Source of the DNA: Empedobacter stercoris
GTDB taxonomy: Bacteria > Bacteroidota > Bacteroidia > Flavobacteriales > Weeksellaceae
Direction: 5' to 3'
Length of the DNA stretch: 64,000 nt
NCBI RefSeq assembly: GCF_025244765.1
Contig: NZ_CP104209.1
Location: 2,734,501 to 2,798,500, forward strand
The notes under the pieces are model-generated. The model did no database searches. It worked only from the letters and a program-made list of their open reading frames with translations, and was not told where the DNA came from. The position numbers and the translations under genes are program-made. This document shows, piece after piece, positions 1-7,166 of this stretch. The first letter of the stretch is position 1, and every line of letters begins with the position of its first letter.

Positions 1-576
1 ATAATTTAAACCAAATTGAGTATCCCAACTTCCTGTACCTAATTGAAAACTTGGATTGGTTGTTTGAGCATTTTTTTGATCGAATTTTGCAATAGGAATT
101 TTAACGCCAACTGCTGCACTTAATCCATGTTTTAATTCGTTCGAGTTCGAATTGGAATTTACAATTTTAACAATCCCCATCATATTCAAATCGCCAATAC
201 CAGAAATAGAGGTTGAGTTTTCACCATCTTTTTGATGAAAATGATAAGGGATACTCGCATTGATATCGATTTTAGAATTGATTGGAATTCTCGTCCATAA
301 TAAAATGGTATTGAAATGTTGTTTCTGCGTACGTTTAGTAGAAAAAGCATCTTCTTTGGCTTTGTAATATTGATGAAGGTATCGAACACCAATATAGTTT
401 GAATTGATAAGGTTTTCAATTCCATTGGAAGTTGAAGTTGCTGAACAACCGCAAGCATCACAATCTAATTCTAATTCATTAGGAGAAGACACTAAGATAG
501 AATCATTATCTGTATGTGCTAATAATGAAACAGGAAAAATGATTAGAGCTAAAATTAGATTTATATAGACTTTCAT
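1..576 (-). CDS. Outer-membrane transporter-like beta-barrel protein, C-terminus beyond window
   Basis: Last gene of the five-gene minus-strand copper unit; 192 codons are visible and the C-terminus lies outside the window. The product starts with a signal peptide (MKVYINLILALIIFPVSLLA). A Cys cluster, LDCDACGCSA, follows at about residues 36-45. After it come strand-like segments typical of the 'transporter' or MetA-pathway outer-membrane proteins (YIGVRYLHQYY, GIGDLNMMGIV, GVKIPIAK, QLGTGSWDTQFGLNY). It starts 11 bp after the stop of the di-heme lipoprotein gene, so co-transcription is likely. I infer an outer-membrane channel, possibly for copper; the N-terminal cysteines could bind metal. 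The barrel assignment comes from pattern and position only. Confidence 0.75.
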   Translation of the reverse strand, partial: MKVYINLILALIIFPVSLLAHTDNDSILVSSPNELELDCDACGCSATSTSNGIENLINSNYIGVRYLHQYYKAKEDAFSTKRTQKQHFNTILLWTRIPINSKIDINASIPYHFHQKDGENSTSISGIGDLNMMGIVKIVNSNSNSNELKHGLSAAVGVKIPIAKFDQKNAQTTNPSFQLGTGSWDTQFGLNY

Positions 577-587
577 TTGAATAGTTT

Positions 588-1628
588 TTAGAATTCTGCA
601 TAAGCAGGATTATGAATAAAAGAGTAATCGTTTAATGTTTTTAGAAAAGCAATAATTGCCTTTTTTTCTTGATCGGTCATAGGTATTCCAATTTGACCAT
701 TTTGTTTAAGCTGAGGATCCAAATGTTGATTATTTTGTACACCATCCGAGTAGAAGTCCAAAACAGCTTCTAAACTATAGAAACGACCATCATGCATATA
801 AGGTTTAGTCATTTCAATATTACGTAAACTTGGAACCCTAAATTTCATAAAATCAGCAGAATCTAATGTGACGCGATACAACCCTCCATCTTTATGTTGT
901 TTGTTATAATACATTCCAGTATTTCGAAAAGATTCATCCGTTAAAAGAGCACCTTTATGACAACTCGAACATTTTTGTTGAAAGAGTTGTAACCCTTTAC
1001 CTTCGGTTTCAGTTAAATTTATTTCTTTCCTCAAAAATTGATCGTATCTGGAATCCTTTGAAACCACAGAAGCCATAAATTGTCCTAAAGCACTAAGAAT
1101 TCGATTGGCATTAATTTGATCATCTCCAAAAGCATTTCTAAACATATTTCGGTAGTTAGCATCATCGGAGAGTTTTTTAATGATTTCGGGGAAAGTGCTA
1201 TCCATTTCTTCTTCAGCTGTGATAGGTGAAATTGGTTGTTGAGCTAAATCATGAATCACGCCATCCCACATAAACCGATTTAGAAATGCCAAGTTTTGAA
1301 TAGGTGGAGCATTTCGAATTCCTACTCGATCATCAATTCCATGGCTGACAGGATGCCCGTGATGGGTAAATGCATCTTCCTGAATATGACAAAAAGCGCA
1401 CGAAATTGTATTGTTTCGAGATAATCGACCTTCATAAAATAATTTTTTCCCTAATTCAACTCCATTTTTAGTGAGTGGATATTTATCCGTATCAAAGGTT
1501 AGTTGAGGAAAATAAGAAGGGAATTCTAATTGGTAAGGTTCATCTACAATTTGACCATAATCAATATCATCGTCATTACAACTAAATAAGATGAATATCC
1601 CCAGTATAATTGTTATAATTTTATTCAT
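588..1628 (-). CDS. MbnH-like di-heme cytochrome c peroxidase family lipoprotein
   Basis: 346 aa, with a lipobox (ILFSC, Cys17) and two c-heme sites, CAFCH at residues 77-81 and CSSCH at 220-224. This is the layout of the bacterial di-heme cytochrome c peroxidase/MauG family. The gene lies directly downstream of an MbnP-like gene, 42 bp apart. In characterised pairs the MbnH partner oxidises a tryptophan of MbnP to kynurenine, creating the copper site. I infer that role here rather than peroxide detoxification. The mature protein would be periplasm-facing and lipid-anchored, like its neighbour. The alternative is an ordinary cytochrome c peroxidase; the pairing favours MbnH. Confidence 0.85.
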   Translation of the reverse strand: MNKIITIILGIFILFSCNDDDIDYGQIVDEPYQLEFPSYFPQLTFDTDKYPLTKNGVELGKKLFYEGRLSRNNTISCAFCHIQEDAFTHHGHPVSHGIDDRVGIRNAPPIQNLAFLNRFMWDGVIHDLAQQPISPITAEEEMDSTFPEIIKKLSDDANYRNMFRNAFGDDQINANRILSALGQFMASVVSKDSRYDQFLRKEINLTETEGKGLQLFQQKCSSCHKGALLTDESFRNTGMYYNKQHKDGGLYRVTLDSADFMKFRVPSLRNIEMTKPYMHDGRFYSLEAVLDFYSDGVQNNQHLDPQLKQNGQIGIPMTDQEKKAIIAFLKTLNDYSFIHNPAYAEF

Positions 1629-1670
1629 TGTGATAGAATTTAGCGGTGTTTTTAAACACCGCTGTGAACA

Positions 1671-2516
1671 TTATTGATATTGTTGATCGTTGTGTACATG
1701 ACTAACTCGAAACATCTTTTGCATGTTATCTGTAACCAATTGAGCAAAGTTGGAAGACCCCATTACATTGTTGTTAGATTCATCTAATGTTAATTGATGA
1801 TCACCACTTAAATACGTATTCAAATTTGCCATAATATGAATAGATGGTTTAATTTTAGAAGTCACTCGCGCAGAAGTTGGTAAATCTAACGTGACTTCTC
1901 GGTACAGATCTGGTACATTATTTTTGTCAATATCTCCCATATTTCCTGTATGAGTTAGGAAGAATGTATCAGGTGTATTTTTACCATAAAAACCTTCTAT
2001 TTTAAAGAAAACATAACCTGCAGCCCAAGCCCAAGTCATTCCATTTTTCTTGGCTATTTCCCAAAAAGTAGCCTGTCCAGTTTGACCTAATAAATAAGCT
2101 TTTTGTGATACACCAAGTCCAAATCGTACTTTAGTGTACTTGTTTTGTGGAATATCATCTAAATTTAAATAAACCACATTTGCTATTGCAGAATCTTGAT
2201 TAACAACAAAAGCACCTTTATCAGGGTCATTTTTATGGTAATCAAATTCGTTTCCTTTCTCGTCAATTAATGTAACGTTAGAAATAATATATTTTAACAT
2301 GGTGAATTTATGTTTCTGCCCGTTAGATGAAGTTTGTGTTGTTTGATCTAAAACAATTCCTCCTAAATTATCAAATCCATTTTCAAACTTTAATTGAATT
2401 TTACCTGTTTCTGTTGAATTGATTTCAGAGAAATCATCATCGTCTGTATTACAAGAAGTTAATAAAGTAAATAATGCGATAAATGATAAATGGAGAAAAT
2501 ATTTAATTGTTTTCAT
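1671..2516 (-). CDS. MbnP-like copper-binding lipoprotein
   Basis: 281 aa. Lipobox LLTSC (Cys22) is followed by an acidic linker. The core matches the MbnP family: the block MTWAWAAGYVFFKIEGF at 160-176 carries the paired tryptophans expected near the kynurenine site. Candidate histidine ligands occur in FLTHTGN (about 189), SIHIMAN (about 227) and near the C-terminus (VSHVHND). In the known family MbnP binds Cu(I) after MbnH converts one tryptophan to kynurenine. The MbnH-like gene follows immediately. No methanobactin precursor or biosynthesis gene is visible, so this is one of the methanobactin-independent MbnP/MbnH loci. Likely role: periplasmic copper capture or delivery. Confidence 0.85.
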   Translation of the reverse strand: MKTIKYFLHLSFIALFTLLTSCNTDDDDFSEINSTETGKIQLKFENGFDNLGGIVLDQTTQTSSNGQKHKFTMLKYIISNVTLIDEKGNEFDYHKNDPDKGAFVVNQDSAIANVVYLNLDDIPQNKYTKVRFGLGVSQKAYLLGQTGQATFWEIAKKNGMTWAWAAGYVFFKIEGFYGKNTPDTFFLTHTGNMGDIDKNNVPDLYREVTLDLPTSARVTSKIKPSIHIMANLNTYLSGDHQLTLDESNNNVMGSSNFAQLVTDNMQKMFRVSHVHNDQQYQ

Positions 2517-2600
2517 TTTGATATTTGTTTTAATTTTTTTGAATAAAAATGCTTTCCAAAAACAATCATAGTTTTCAGAGAATAATTAGTGGTATAAAAA

Positions 2601-2990
2601 TTAAACAATAGGAGGTTTTAAATACTCAAAAACCCAATTGATAGAATAGAATGATTGCCAAAAGTACCGATGTTTTATGGTAACGATAAAATCGTTTATA
2701 AATGGAATTTCTAAGTATTCGAAATGCAGATAATTTTCCGTAAATCGAATATTTTTAACCAAAAGAGAATCAGCATGCTGTTCTGTTTCGTTTAATTGCT
2801 TAGACAAATAACATTTTCCATTGCATTGCATTTCTGGTCGTTCTTTATTTATACAATATTCTTCAACAATTTTTTCTTGTACACTAAAAAACACAGTGAA
2901 AGGAATTAATGAGCGAAAGCCAATTAAAAGCACAAACAATGCAATCATAAAACAATTGAAGCTTTTAACAAATCTTATATGAAATGTCAA
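2601..2990 (-). CDS. Small membrane-anchored protein with CNGKCYL motif
   Basis: 129 aa and of unknown function. One N-terminal hydrophobic segment (about 12-37) is followed by a Cys-motif region, EYCINKERPEMQCNGKCYL, with Cys46, Cys56 and Cys60. The rest is polar with aromatic patches and ends in KPPIV. It is a paralogue of the next upstream gene, which repeats the pattern EYC-[IV]N-x-ERPE-xx-CNG-x-CYL. The CxxxC plus a third cysteine facing the periplasm suggests metal binding or a disulfide. Being inside the MbnP/MbnH unit (84 bp before MbnP) points to copper handling. I know no experimentally assigned function for the family. Confidence 0.8.
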   Translation of the reverse strand: MTFHIRFVKSFNCFMIALFVLLIGFRSLIPFTVFFSVQEKIVEEYCINKERPEMQCNGKCYLSKQLNETEQHADSLLVKNIRFTENYLHFEYLEIPFINDFIVTIKHRYFWQSFYSINWVFEYLKPPIV

Positions 2991-3036
2991 ATTGATAAAA
3001 TGTTAATGATAAAAAAATATAATAATCAAGGGTTTT

Positions 3037-3405
3037 TTAACAAATTGGAGGTTGTAGTTGTTGATCCAATTGATATTGAGCTTCGAAAGCTAATTGAAAA
3101 GTAGAAACTCTTTCAGTAGGTTTAATGATATGAAGTATAGGTATTAGTACAGTGGGTTGATATACAAAATAATCAATAGTACGTAAAGAAATTTGAGTTT
3201 TATTTGTGTCATTTTGTTCATCATCAATAGTTTTAGAAATCTGTTCTTTTAGGTAGCAAACTCCATTACACATTAATTCTGGACGTTCTATATTAACACA
3301 ATATTCATTCGAAATCGTTTCATAATTCACCAAATAGTCGATAACCGGTAGCAATGGTCTACACGTTATCAGGACAACAGTAATGATGAATAAGTAAGAT
3401 TTCAA
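3037..3405 (-). CDS. Small membrane-anchored protein with CNGVCYL motif, first gene of the copper unit
   Basis: 122 aa paralogue of the following gene. It has an N-terminal hydrophobic segment (about 3-23) and then EYCVNIERPELMCNGVCYL with Cys36, Cys46 and Cys50. The C-terminus is QPPIC, so a fifth cysteine besides Cys15 lies at the end. It is the promoter-proximal gene of the minus-strand unit, 46 bp before its paralogue. No perfect TAnnTTTG box was found just upstream. The duplicated arrangement and conserved cysteines suggest paired periplasmic metal-binding or redox proteins; this is inference from motif and context. Confidence 0.8.
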   Translation of the reverse strand: MKSYLFIITVVLITCRPLLPVIDYLVNYETISNEYCVNIERPELMCNGVCYLKEQISKTIDDEQNDTNKTQISLRTIDYFVYQPTVLIPILHIIKPTERVSTFQLAFEAQYQLDQQLQPPIC

Positions 3406-3532
3406 TCGTTTAAAATTTTTATAAAATTAGTTAGTTTTTATTAATTTTAGAATGAACATTATCAGTTTTCCTACAAAATTCACTTTCAATTAATCGGATA
3501 AGTGTTGTGTTTTTTATCTCATAAAGAAATCG

Positions 3533-3540
3533 TAACTTTG
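3533..3540 (+). promoter_or_regulatory. Bacteroidota -7 promoter box (TAACTTTG)
   Basis: Exact match to TAnnTTTG. A TTG lies 25 bp upstream, longer than the usual 19 or so. Transcription would begin near 3546 and run through the small ORF and stem-loops at 3561-3699, possibly into the gene at 3852. Confidence 0.4.
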
Positions 3541-3560
3541 AAGTTCATATGATAAAAATT

Positions 3561-3674
3561 ATGGCAAATTATATCGACATATACAGAAGAAACAACCAAT
3601 CTTGGTTGTTTTTGTCGTTGGCATATTTGCATGATGATACTTTCTTAAGACGCTCGAAAGAGTTTATAAAATAG
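3561..3674 (+). CDS. Possible 37-aa small protein or leader peptide
   Basis: An open frame beginning MANYIDIYRRNNQSWLFLSL and ending KEFIK, with an in-frame ATG also at 3549. The 3549 ATG would be almost leaderless given the -7 box at 3533-3540, so 3561 is preferred. The frame spans a hairpin (3591-3610) and stops one base before a second stem-loop (3675-3699). There is no obvious signal or membrane segment. It could be a real small protein, a leader peptide, or chance within a non-coding RNA. I do not recognise it. Confidence 0.25.
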   Translation: MANYIDIYRRNNQSWLFLSLAYLHDDTFLRRSKEFIK

Positions 3675-3851
3675 TCCCTGTCACGATCCAAGACAGGGAA
3701 CCTCCGTATTTATTTTAATTATCAATTATTTTTCAATTTTCTGAAAGGAGATTTGTATCAAATTGTAGTGTTCTAAACTTTAATATCATTTGATAGTTGG
3801 GTCTTAAAAGTCGACTTCGAAATATTGAAAAAAAACTAAGAATTTATCACA

Positions 3852-4229
3852 ATGACAACAAATATTATTTTAACAACAGGTGTATACGATTTAATTAAAG
3901 ACCATTTAAGAAGAAAAAAAGTAACAGCAGAACAGGAAGATATTTTAACGCAAGAATTAAGACATGCAGAGCAAATTCTTCGTCGCGATATGGCTGATAA
4001 TATTGTTTCTGTTGGGAAAAAAGTAACGATTAAAGAATTGAATTCAAATCAAGAATATCAATTAAACTTCGTAGGTCCAGAAAAAGCAAAACCAAAAAAG
4101 AATCGTCACTCAATTTTGATGGACGAAGGTTTAGCAACAGTTGGTTATAAAACAGGTGATGTAGTAGAATGGCCAACAATTGATGGAGCAAAAAAATATG
4201 AAATTTTAAATGTAGAAACTGTAGCTTAG
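3852..4229 (+). CDS. GreA/GreB (Rnk-like) family protein
   Basis: 125 aa. The C-terminal part has the GreA/GreB/Rnk FKBP-like fold pattern (VSVGKKVTIKELNSNQEYQLNFVGPEKA, then VGYKTGDVVEW). The N-terminal half is a short helical segment (LRRKKVTAEQEDILTQELRHAEQILRR), shorter than the GreA coiled coil. Family members act at the RNA polymerase secondary channel. The short N-terminus resembles Rnk more than cleavage factors, so transcript-cleavage activity is uncertain. A strong hairpin terminator follows 16 bp downstream, so it is monocistronic or the end of the unit starting near 3546. Confidence 0.75.
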   Translation: MTTNIILTTGVYDLIKDHLRRKKVTAEQEDILTQELRHAEQILRRDMADNIVSVGKKVTIKELNSNQEYQLNFVGPEKAKPKKNRHSILMDEGLATVGYKTGDVVEWPTIDGAKKYEILNVETVA

Positions 4230-4245
4230 TTTCTTAATTGAATAG

Positions 4246-4276
4246 AAAAACCGAGCAACTTTGCTCGGTTTTTTGT
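4246..4276 (+). terminator. Rho-independent terminator after GreA-like gene
   Basis: AAAACCGAGCAA-CTT-TGCTCGGTTTT hairpin followed by TTGTTTT. Its A-tract could also serve murI on the opposite strand. Confidence 0.85.
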
Positions 4277-4296
4277 TTTATATATTGGAAAAAAAA

Positions 4297-5106
4297 TCAA
4301 ACTTCTAAATGCGATGCTTTAATAGGTTGACCATAAAAAATAGTCGTATTCGCCTCAAAGTTTTCAGCATTGTCAGTTGTATAAAAGGTTAGCGAACTAT
4401 TTTTAGAACAATTATTCTCAATTTCTGGATGACGTTTCAAATAATCCATTAATTTATTCGCGACCAATTCTCCTTGCGAAAGAATCGTCACATGATTAGG
4501 AACGTATGTTTTGATAACTGGTAACAACAAAGGATAATGCGTACATGCTAAAACAATAGTATCAATTTCTGAAGATTGAGAAAATAAGCGTTTAATGTCT
4601 TTTTCCACAATATCATGCGCAGCTTTACTGTTAATTTCATTGTTTTCGACCAAAGGAACCCAAAGTGGACATGCGTGTTGAAAAACATCTATTGTTGGAT
4701 GAAATTTATTAATTTCGATTTTATACGATTCAGACAAAACAGTTCCTTGTGTCGCTAAAATTCCAACTTTATTGTTGATCGTATATTCATTTATAGATTC
4801 GGTTGTTGGCCGAATAACGCCTAAAACTTTTTTCCCTTCGGGCAAATCATTTTGTTGAATTGTTCTCAACGCTTTGGCGGAAGCTGTGTTGCAAGCTAAA
4901 ATTACCAAGTTGCAACCTAAGTCAAATAGTTTAAACACACATTCTTTTGTGTATTCATAAACCGTTTCAAACGAACGAATTCCATATGGAACACGTGCAT
5001 TGTCACCTAAATAGATATAATCGTATTGAGGCATTTTTTTCTGAATTTCCTTAAAAACAGTTAAACCTCCATAACCAGAGTCAAAAACACCGATTGGTCC
5101 TTGCAT
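4297..5106 (-). CDS. murI: Glutamate racemase
   Basis: 269 aa from the chosen start. It converts L- to D-glutamate for peptidoglycan. Diagnostic blocks are IGVFDSGYGGLTV at the N-terminus, the first catalytic cysteine in LACNTASAKAL, and the second in LACTHYPLLLPVI. The frame opens further upstream at 5130 (MCSIKKAK), but that ATG overlaps a perfect TAGTTTTG promoter box, and family members begin just before the PIGVFDSG motif, so 5106 is preferred. It is a single gene, convergent with the GreA-like gene. Confidence 0.95.
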   Translation of the reverse strand: MQGPIGVFDSGYGGLTVFKEIQKKMPQYDYIYLGDNARVPYGIRSFETVYEYTKECVFKLFDLGCNLVILACNTASAKALRTIQQNDLPEGKKVLGVIRPTTESINEYTINNKVGILATQGTVLSESYKIEINKFHPTIDVFQHACPLWVPLVENNEINSKAAHDIVEKDIKRLFSQSSEIDTIVLACTHYPLLLPVIKTYVPNHVTILSQGELVANKLMDYLKRHPEIENNCSKNSSLTFYTTDNAENFEANTTIFYGQPIKASHLEV

Positions 5107-5127
5107 TTTAGCTTTTTTTATAGAGCA

Positions 5128-5135
5128 CAAAACTA
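5128..5135 (-). promoter_or_regulatory. -7 box (TAGTTTTG) of murI
   Basis: Exact TAnnTTTG on the minus strand, ending 21 bp before the ATG at 5106. Transcription should start near 5121, which excludes the upstream in-frame ATG at 5130. Confidence 0.6.
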
Positions 5136-5318
5136 CAAAATCTATTCAGCAATTGAAGATAAATTATATAGAGAACAAGTTTTTATTCTAATAGAAAATC
5201 ATTTTACGAAAATTATATACATCATCTTCCGAATTATATAAATTATAAAGCTAAAAGAAGAACGAAATTTGTAATAGATAAATTGTAGATTTAATAGGAC
5301 TCACAAAAAATAATTCAA

Positions 5319-5891
5319 ATGGAAAATGTAAATAAATTATTTATAAAAAATATGGTTTGTCATCGCTGTAAAGTGGTGGTTGGACGAATTTTGAAAATGA
5401 ATGCAATCGAAGCAAATCATATCGAATTAGGTGAAGTTGAGTTAACAAATCCAATCGATTCTGAAAAATTGAATCAAATAAAAGAAGAGTTAGAAGAAGT
5501 TGGTTTTGAATTGATTGATGATAAGAGAAGTAAGTTAATCGAGCAAATTAAAACATTGATTATTCAATTAGTTCATCAAGAAAATAGCGAACTGAAAGTG
5601 AATTTATCAGATTTTTTGAGCGAGAAAACATCTGCAGATTATAAATATATTTCCAATCTTTTTTCGGAAATGGAAGGACAAACAATCGAGAAGTATTTTA
5701 TTCAGCAAAAGATAGAAAAAGTCAAGGAGTTGATGGTTTATGACGAATTATCATTGAGCGAAATAGCTTTTCAATTAAACTATTCGAGCGTGGCGCATCT
5801 CAGTGCTCAATTTAAAAAAGTAACAGGTTTAACGCCTTCTGTTTTTAAACAATTAAGTAAACACAACAGAAAGTCAATTGATAAAATATAA
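5319..5891 (+). CDS. AraC-family regulator with N-terminal CxxC (HMA-like) domain
   Basis: 190 aa. Residues 1-70 resemble a heavy-metal-associated fold: KLFIKNMVCHRCKVVVGRIL carries Cys14 and Cys17, followed by HMA-like beta and alpha pattern to ELEEVGFELIDD. Residues about 95-185 form an AraC double helix-turn-helix (VKELMVYDELSLSEIAFQLN, SSVAHLSAQFKKVTGLTPS). It is the first gene of a copper-tolerance operon and overlaps the next frame's earliest start. I infer a metal-responsive activator, probably sensing Cu(I) through the CxxC pair; the metal is inferred from neighbours. Confidence 0.85.
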   Translation: MENVNKLFIKNMVCHRCKVVVGRILKMNAIEANHIELGEVELTNPIDSEKLNQIKEELEEVGFELIDDKRSKLIEQIKTLIIQLVHQENSELKVNLSDFLSEKTSADYKYISNLFSEMEGQTIEKYFIQQKIEKVKELMVYDELSLSEIAFQLNYSSVAHLSAQFKKVTGLTPSVFKQLSKHNRKSIDKI

Positions 5892-5895
5892 AAGT

Positions 5896-6720
5896 ATGAT
5901 AAAATATAGTTTGTTTTTAATCGTCAATCTTTTTGCTTTTGTGGTAAATGCGCAAAGCAAAAATCTTGAAACGAAATCATTCGAGGTAAGAAGTAATTGT
6001 AATTCAGCTAAGGAATTAATCGAAAATGTAGGAAATCAAAAACGTATTTCGAAAGTATCTTACGACACGACTTCTCAAATCGCCACGATTTCTTATGATC
6101 CAACCAAAACAACTTCAAACGAAATTTTAAAGAATATCGCTTTGTCAGGTTTTGATAATTCTGAATATTTTGCTCCAGATGAAGCGTATCTAAAATTAAG
6201 ACAAGATTGTCAATACCCACGCGATAAAAAAATGGTAATAAATCATCAAGAAATGAATCATGCTGACCAACATCAAGTGAAAAATGAAGTGAATCAAAAT
6301 CAACTTTCTTTGGTTTTTGATGCATATTTTTTATTAAAAGATGCTTTTGTTGCAGGGAATGCAAATGAAATTTCAACACAAATAACGGCTTTTTCTCAAT
6401 CAATTTCTAAAGTAGAAATGAGAAAACTTTCGCATGAAACACATATGGTTTGGATGGATGTTTTAAAGGATTTAGAATCCATTTCAAAACAAATTTCTCA
6501 TGAAAAAAACATTGAAAAACAACGCGAATTGTTTGCGAAATTATCTGAACCAATGTACAAATTAGCTCAAAAAGAAAATTTAGGTTATTCCATTTATTAC
6601 CAAAATTGTCCCATGTTTAAAGGAGGTTCAAATTGGTTGAGTAAAGATTCATCCATCAAAAATCCTTTTTACGGGAATCAAATGTTAACATGTGGAAGTA
6701 CAATAGAAACTCTAAAATAG
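5896..6720 (+). CDS. DUF3347 protein with degenerate HMA-like N-terminus
   Basis: 274 aa from the ATG that begins a proper signal peptide (MIKYSLFLIVNLFAFVVNAQ); an in-frame start at 5878 lies inside the regulator gene. An HMA-like segment follows in which the CxxC is reduced to one cysteine (SNCNSAKEL). A DUF3347 domain then occupies about 130-274 (VFDAYFLLKDAFVAGNA). The end is metal-ligand rich: YYQNCPMFKGGSNW, then NPFYGNQMLTCGS. DUF3347 occurs in periplasmic metal-efflux accessory proteins. Second gene of the operon, 4 bp after the regulator. Confidence 0.8.
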   Translation: MIKYSLFLIVNLFAFVVNAQSKNLETKSFEVRSNCNSAKELIENVGNQKRISKVSYDTTSQIATISYDPTKTTSNEILKNIALSGFDNSEYFAPDEAYLKLRQDCQYPRDKKMVINHQEMNHADQHQVKNEVNQNQLSLVFDAYFLLKDAFVAGNANEISTQITAFSQSISKVEMRKLSHETHMVWMDVLKDLESISKQISHEKNIEKQRELFAKLSEPMYKLAQKENLGYSIYYQNCPMFKGGSNWLSKDSSIKNPFYGNQMLTCGSTIETLK

Positions 6721-6726
6721 AAACAA

Positions 6727-7161
6727 ATGATAAATATACAATCACTTTTAGGAATCGCTTTTTTATCAACAATAGTTTTGGTTTCTTGTCAAAATAAAGC
6801 CGATGAAAATCAAACAGAAATTTCTCCTACCGAACATATAGTTGCTCACCAAGACGTATCGAATCTTGTTGCTTATAATGTAGGAGATAAAGTACCAAAT
6901 AGTCAAGTTTGTATGGTAAACAACGCTTATATGGGAAAAGATCAGTTCGAAGTGCCTTATGACGGGAAAACATATTACGGTTGTTGTAATATGTGTGTAG
7001 AAAGAATTCCAAATGATGAAAGTGCTCGTTCTGCAATTGATCCGTTTACGAATAAAAAAGTTGATAAAGCAAATGCGTATATCGTTTTGAAGGATCAAAT
7101 GGGAAATGTTGATTATTTTGAGAATGAAGAGAATTATAGAAAGTTTAATCAGATAAAATAA
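6727..7161 (+). CDS. Cys-rich metal-binding lipoprotein
   Basis: 144 aa, with lipobox LVSC (Cys21). The conserved core is VCMVNNAYMG (Cys62, Met63) followed by KTYYGCCNMC (Cys86, Cys87, Cys90), resembling the TRASH/YHS/NosL-type soft-metal motifs common in Bacteroidota lipoproteins beside copper genes. It lies 6 bp after the DUF3347 gene and 5 bp before the multicopper oxidase gene. Likely a periplasm-facing Cu(I)-binding protein that buffers copper or delivers it to the oxidase; function inferred. Confidence 0.75.
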   Translation: MINIQSLLGIAFLSTIVLVSCQNKADENQTEISPTEHIVAHQDVSNLVAYNVGDKVPNSQVCMVNNAYMGKDQFEVPYDGKTYYGCCNMCVERIPNDESARSAIDPFTNKKVDKANAYIVLKDQMGNVDYFENEENYRKFNQIK

Positions 7162-7166
7162 AAGTT

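Larger units (their letters stand above)
3406..3851. other. Intergenic region with promoter, small ORF and two stem-loops
   Basis: This divergent gap between the minus-strand copper unit and the GreA-like gene holds a TAACTTTG box and a 37-aa ORF. It also holds a hairpin AACAACCA-N4-TGGTTGTT (3591-3610) followed by T-rich sequence, and an 8-bp stem TCCCTGTC-N9-GACAGGGA (3675-3699). Neither stem has a strong U-tract immediately after it. From about 3705 to 3851 I see only AT-rich sequence. Confidence 0.5.

Noticed and set aside
186-461. Open frame of 91 aa on the minus strand in another phase
   Set aside because: It lies inside the outer-membrane protein gene, which has a signal peptide and coherent strands in its own frame.
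588-1628. Simple cytochrome c peroxidase for peroxide defence
   Set aside because: Adjacent MbnP-like partner and lipoprotein anchor favour the MbnH role, although the sequence alone does not exclude peroxidase activity.
1671-3405. Methanobactin biosynthesis operon
   Set aside because: No MbnA-like precursor peptide, MbnB or MbnC homologue is visible; only the MbnP/MbnH-type pair is present.
3618-3632. TTGGCATATTTGCA as a sigma-54 promoter
   Set aside because: The GG to GC distance is 7 bp rather than 10.
4297-5130. Longer murI start at 5130
   Set aside because: The ATG lies within a perfect promoter box and the extra residues are not part of the family N-terminus.
6766-7098. Antisense open frame opposite the Cys-rich lipoprotein
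   Set aside because: No start context or domain; shadow of a gene in a tight operon.
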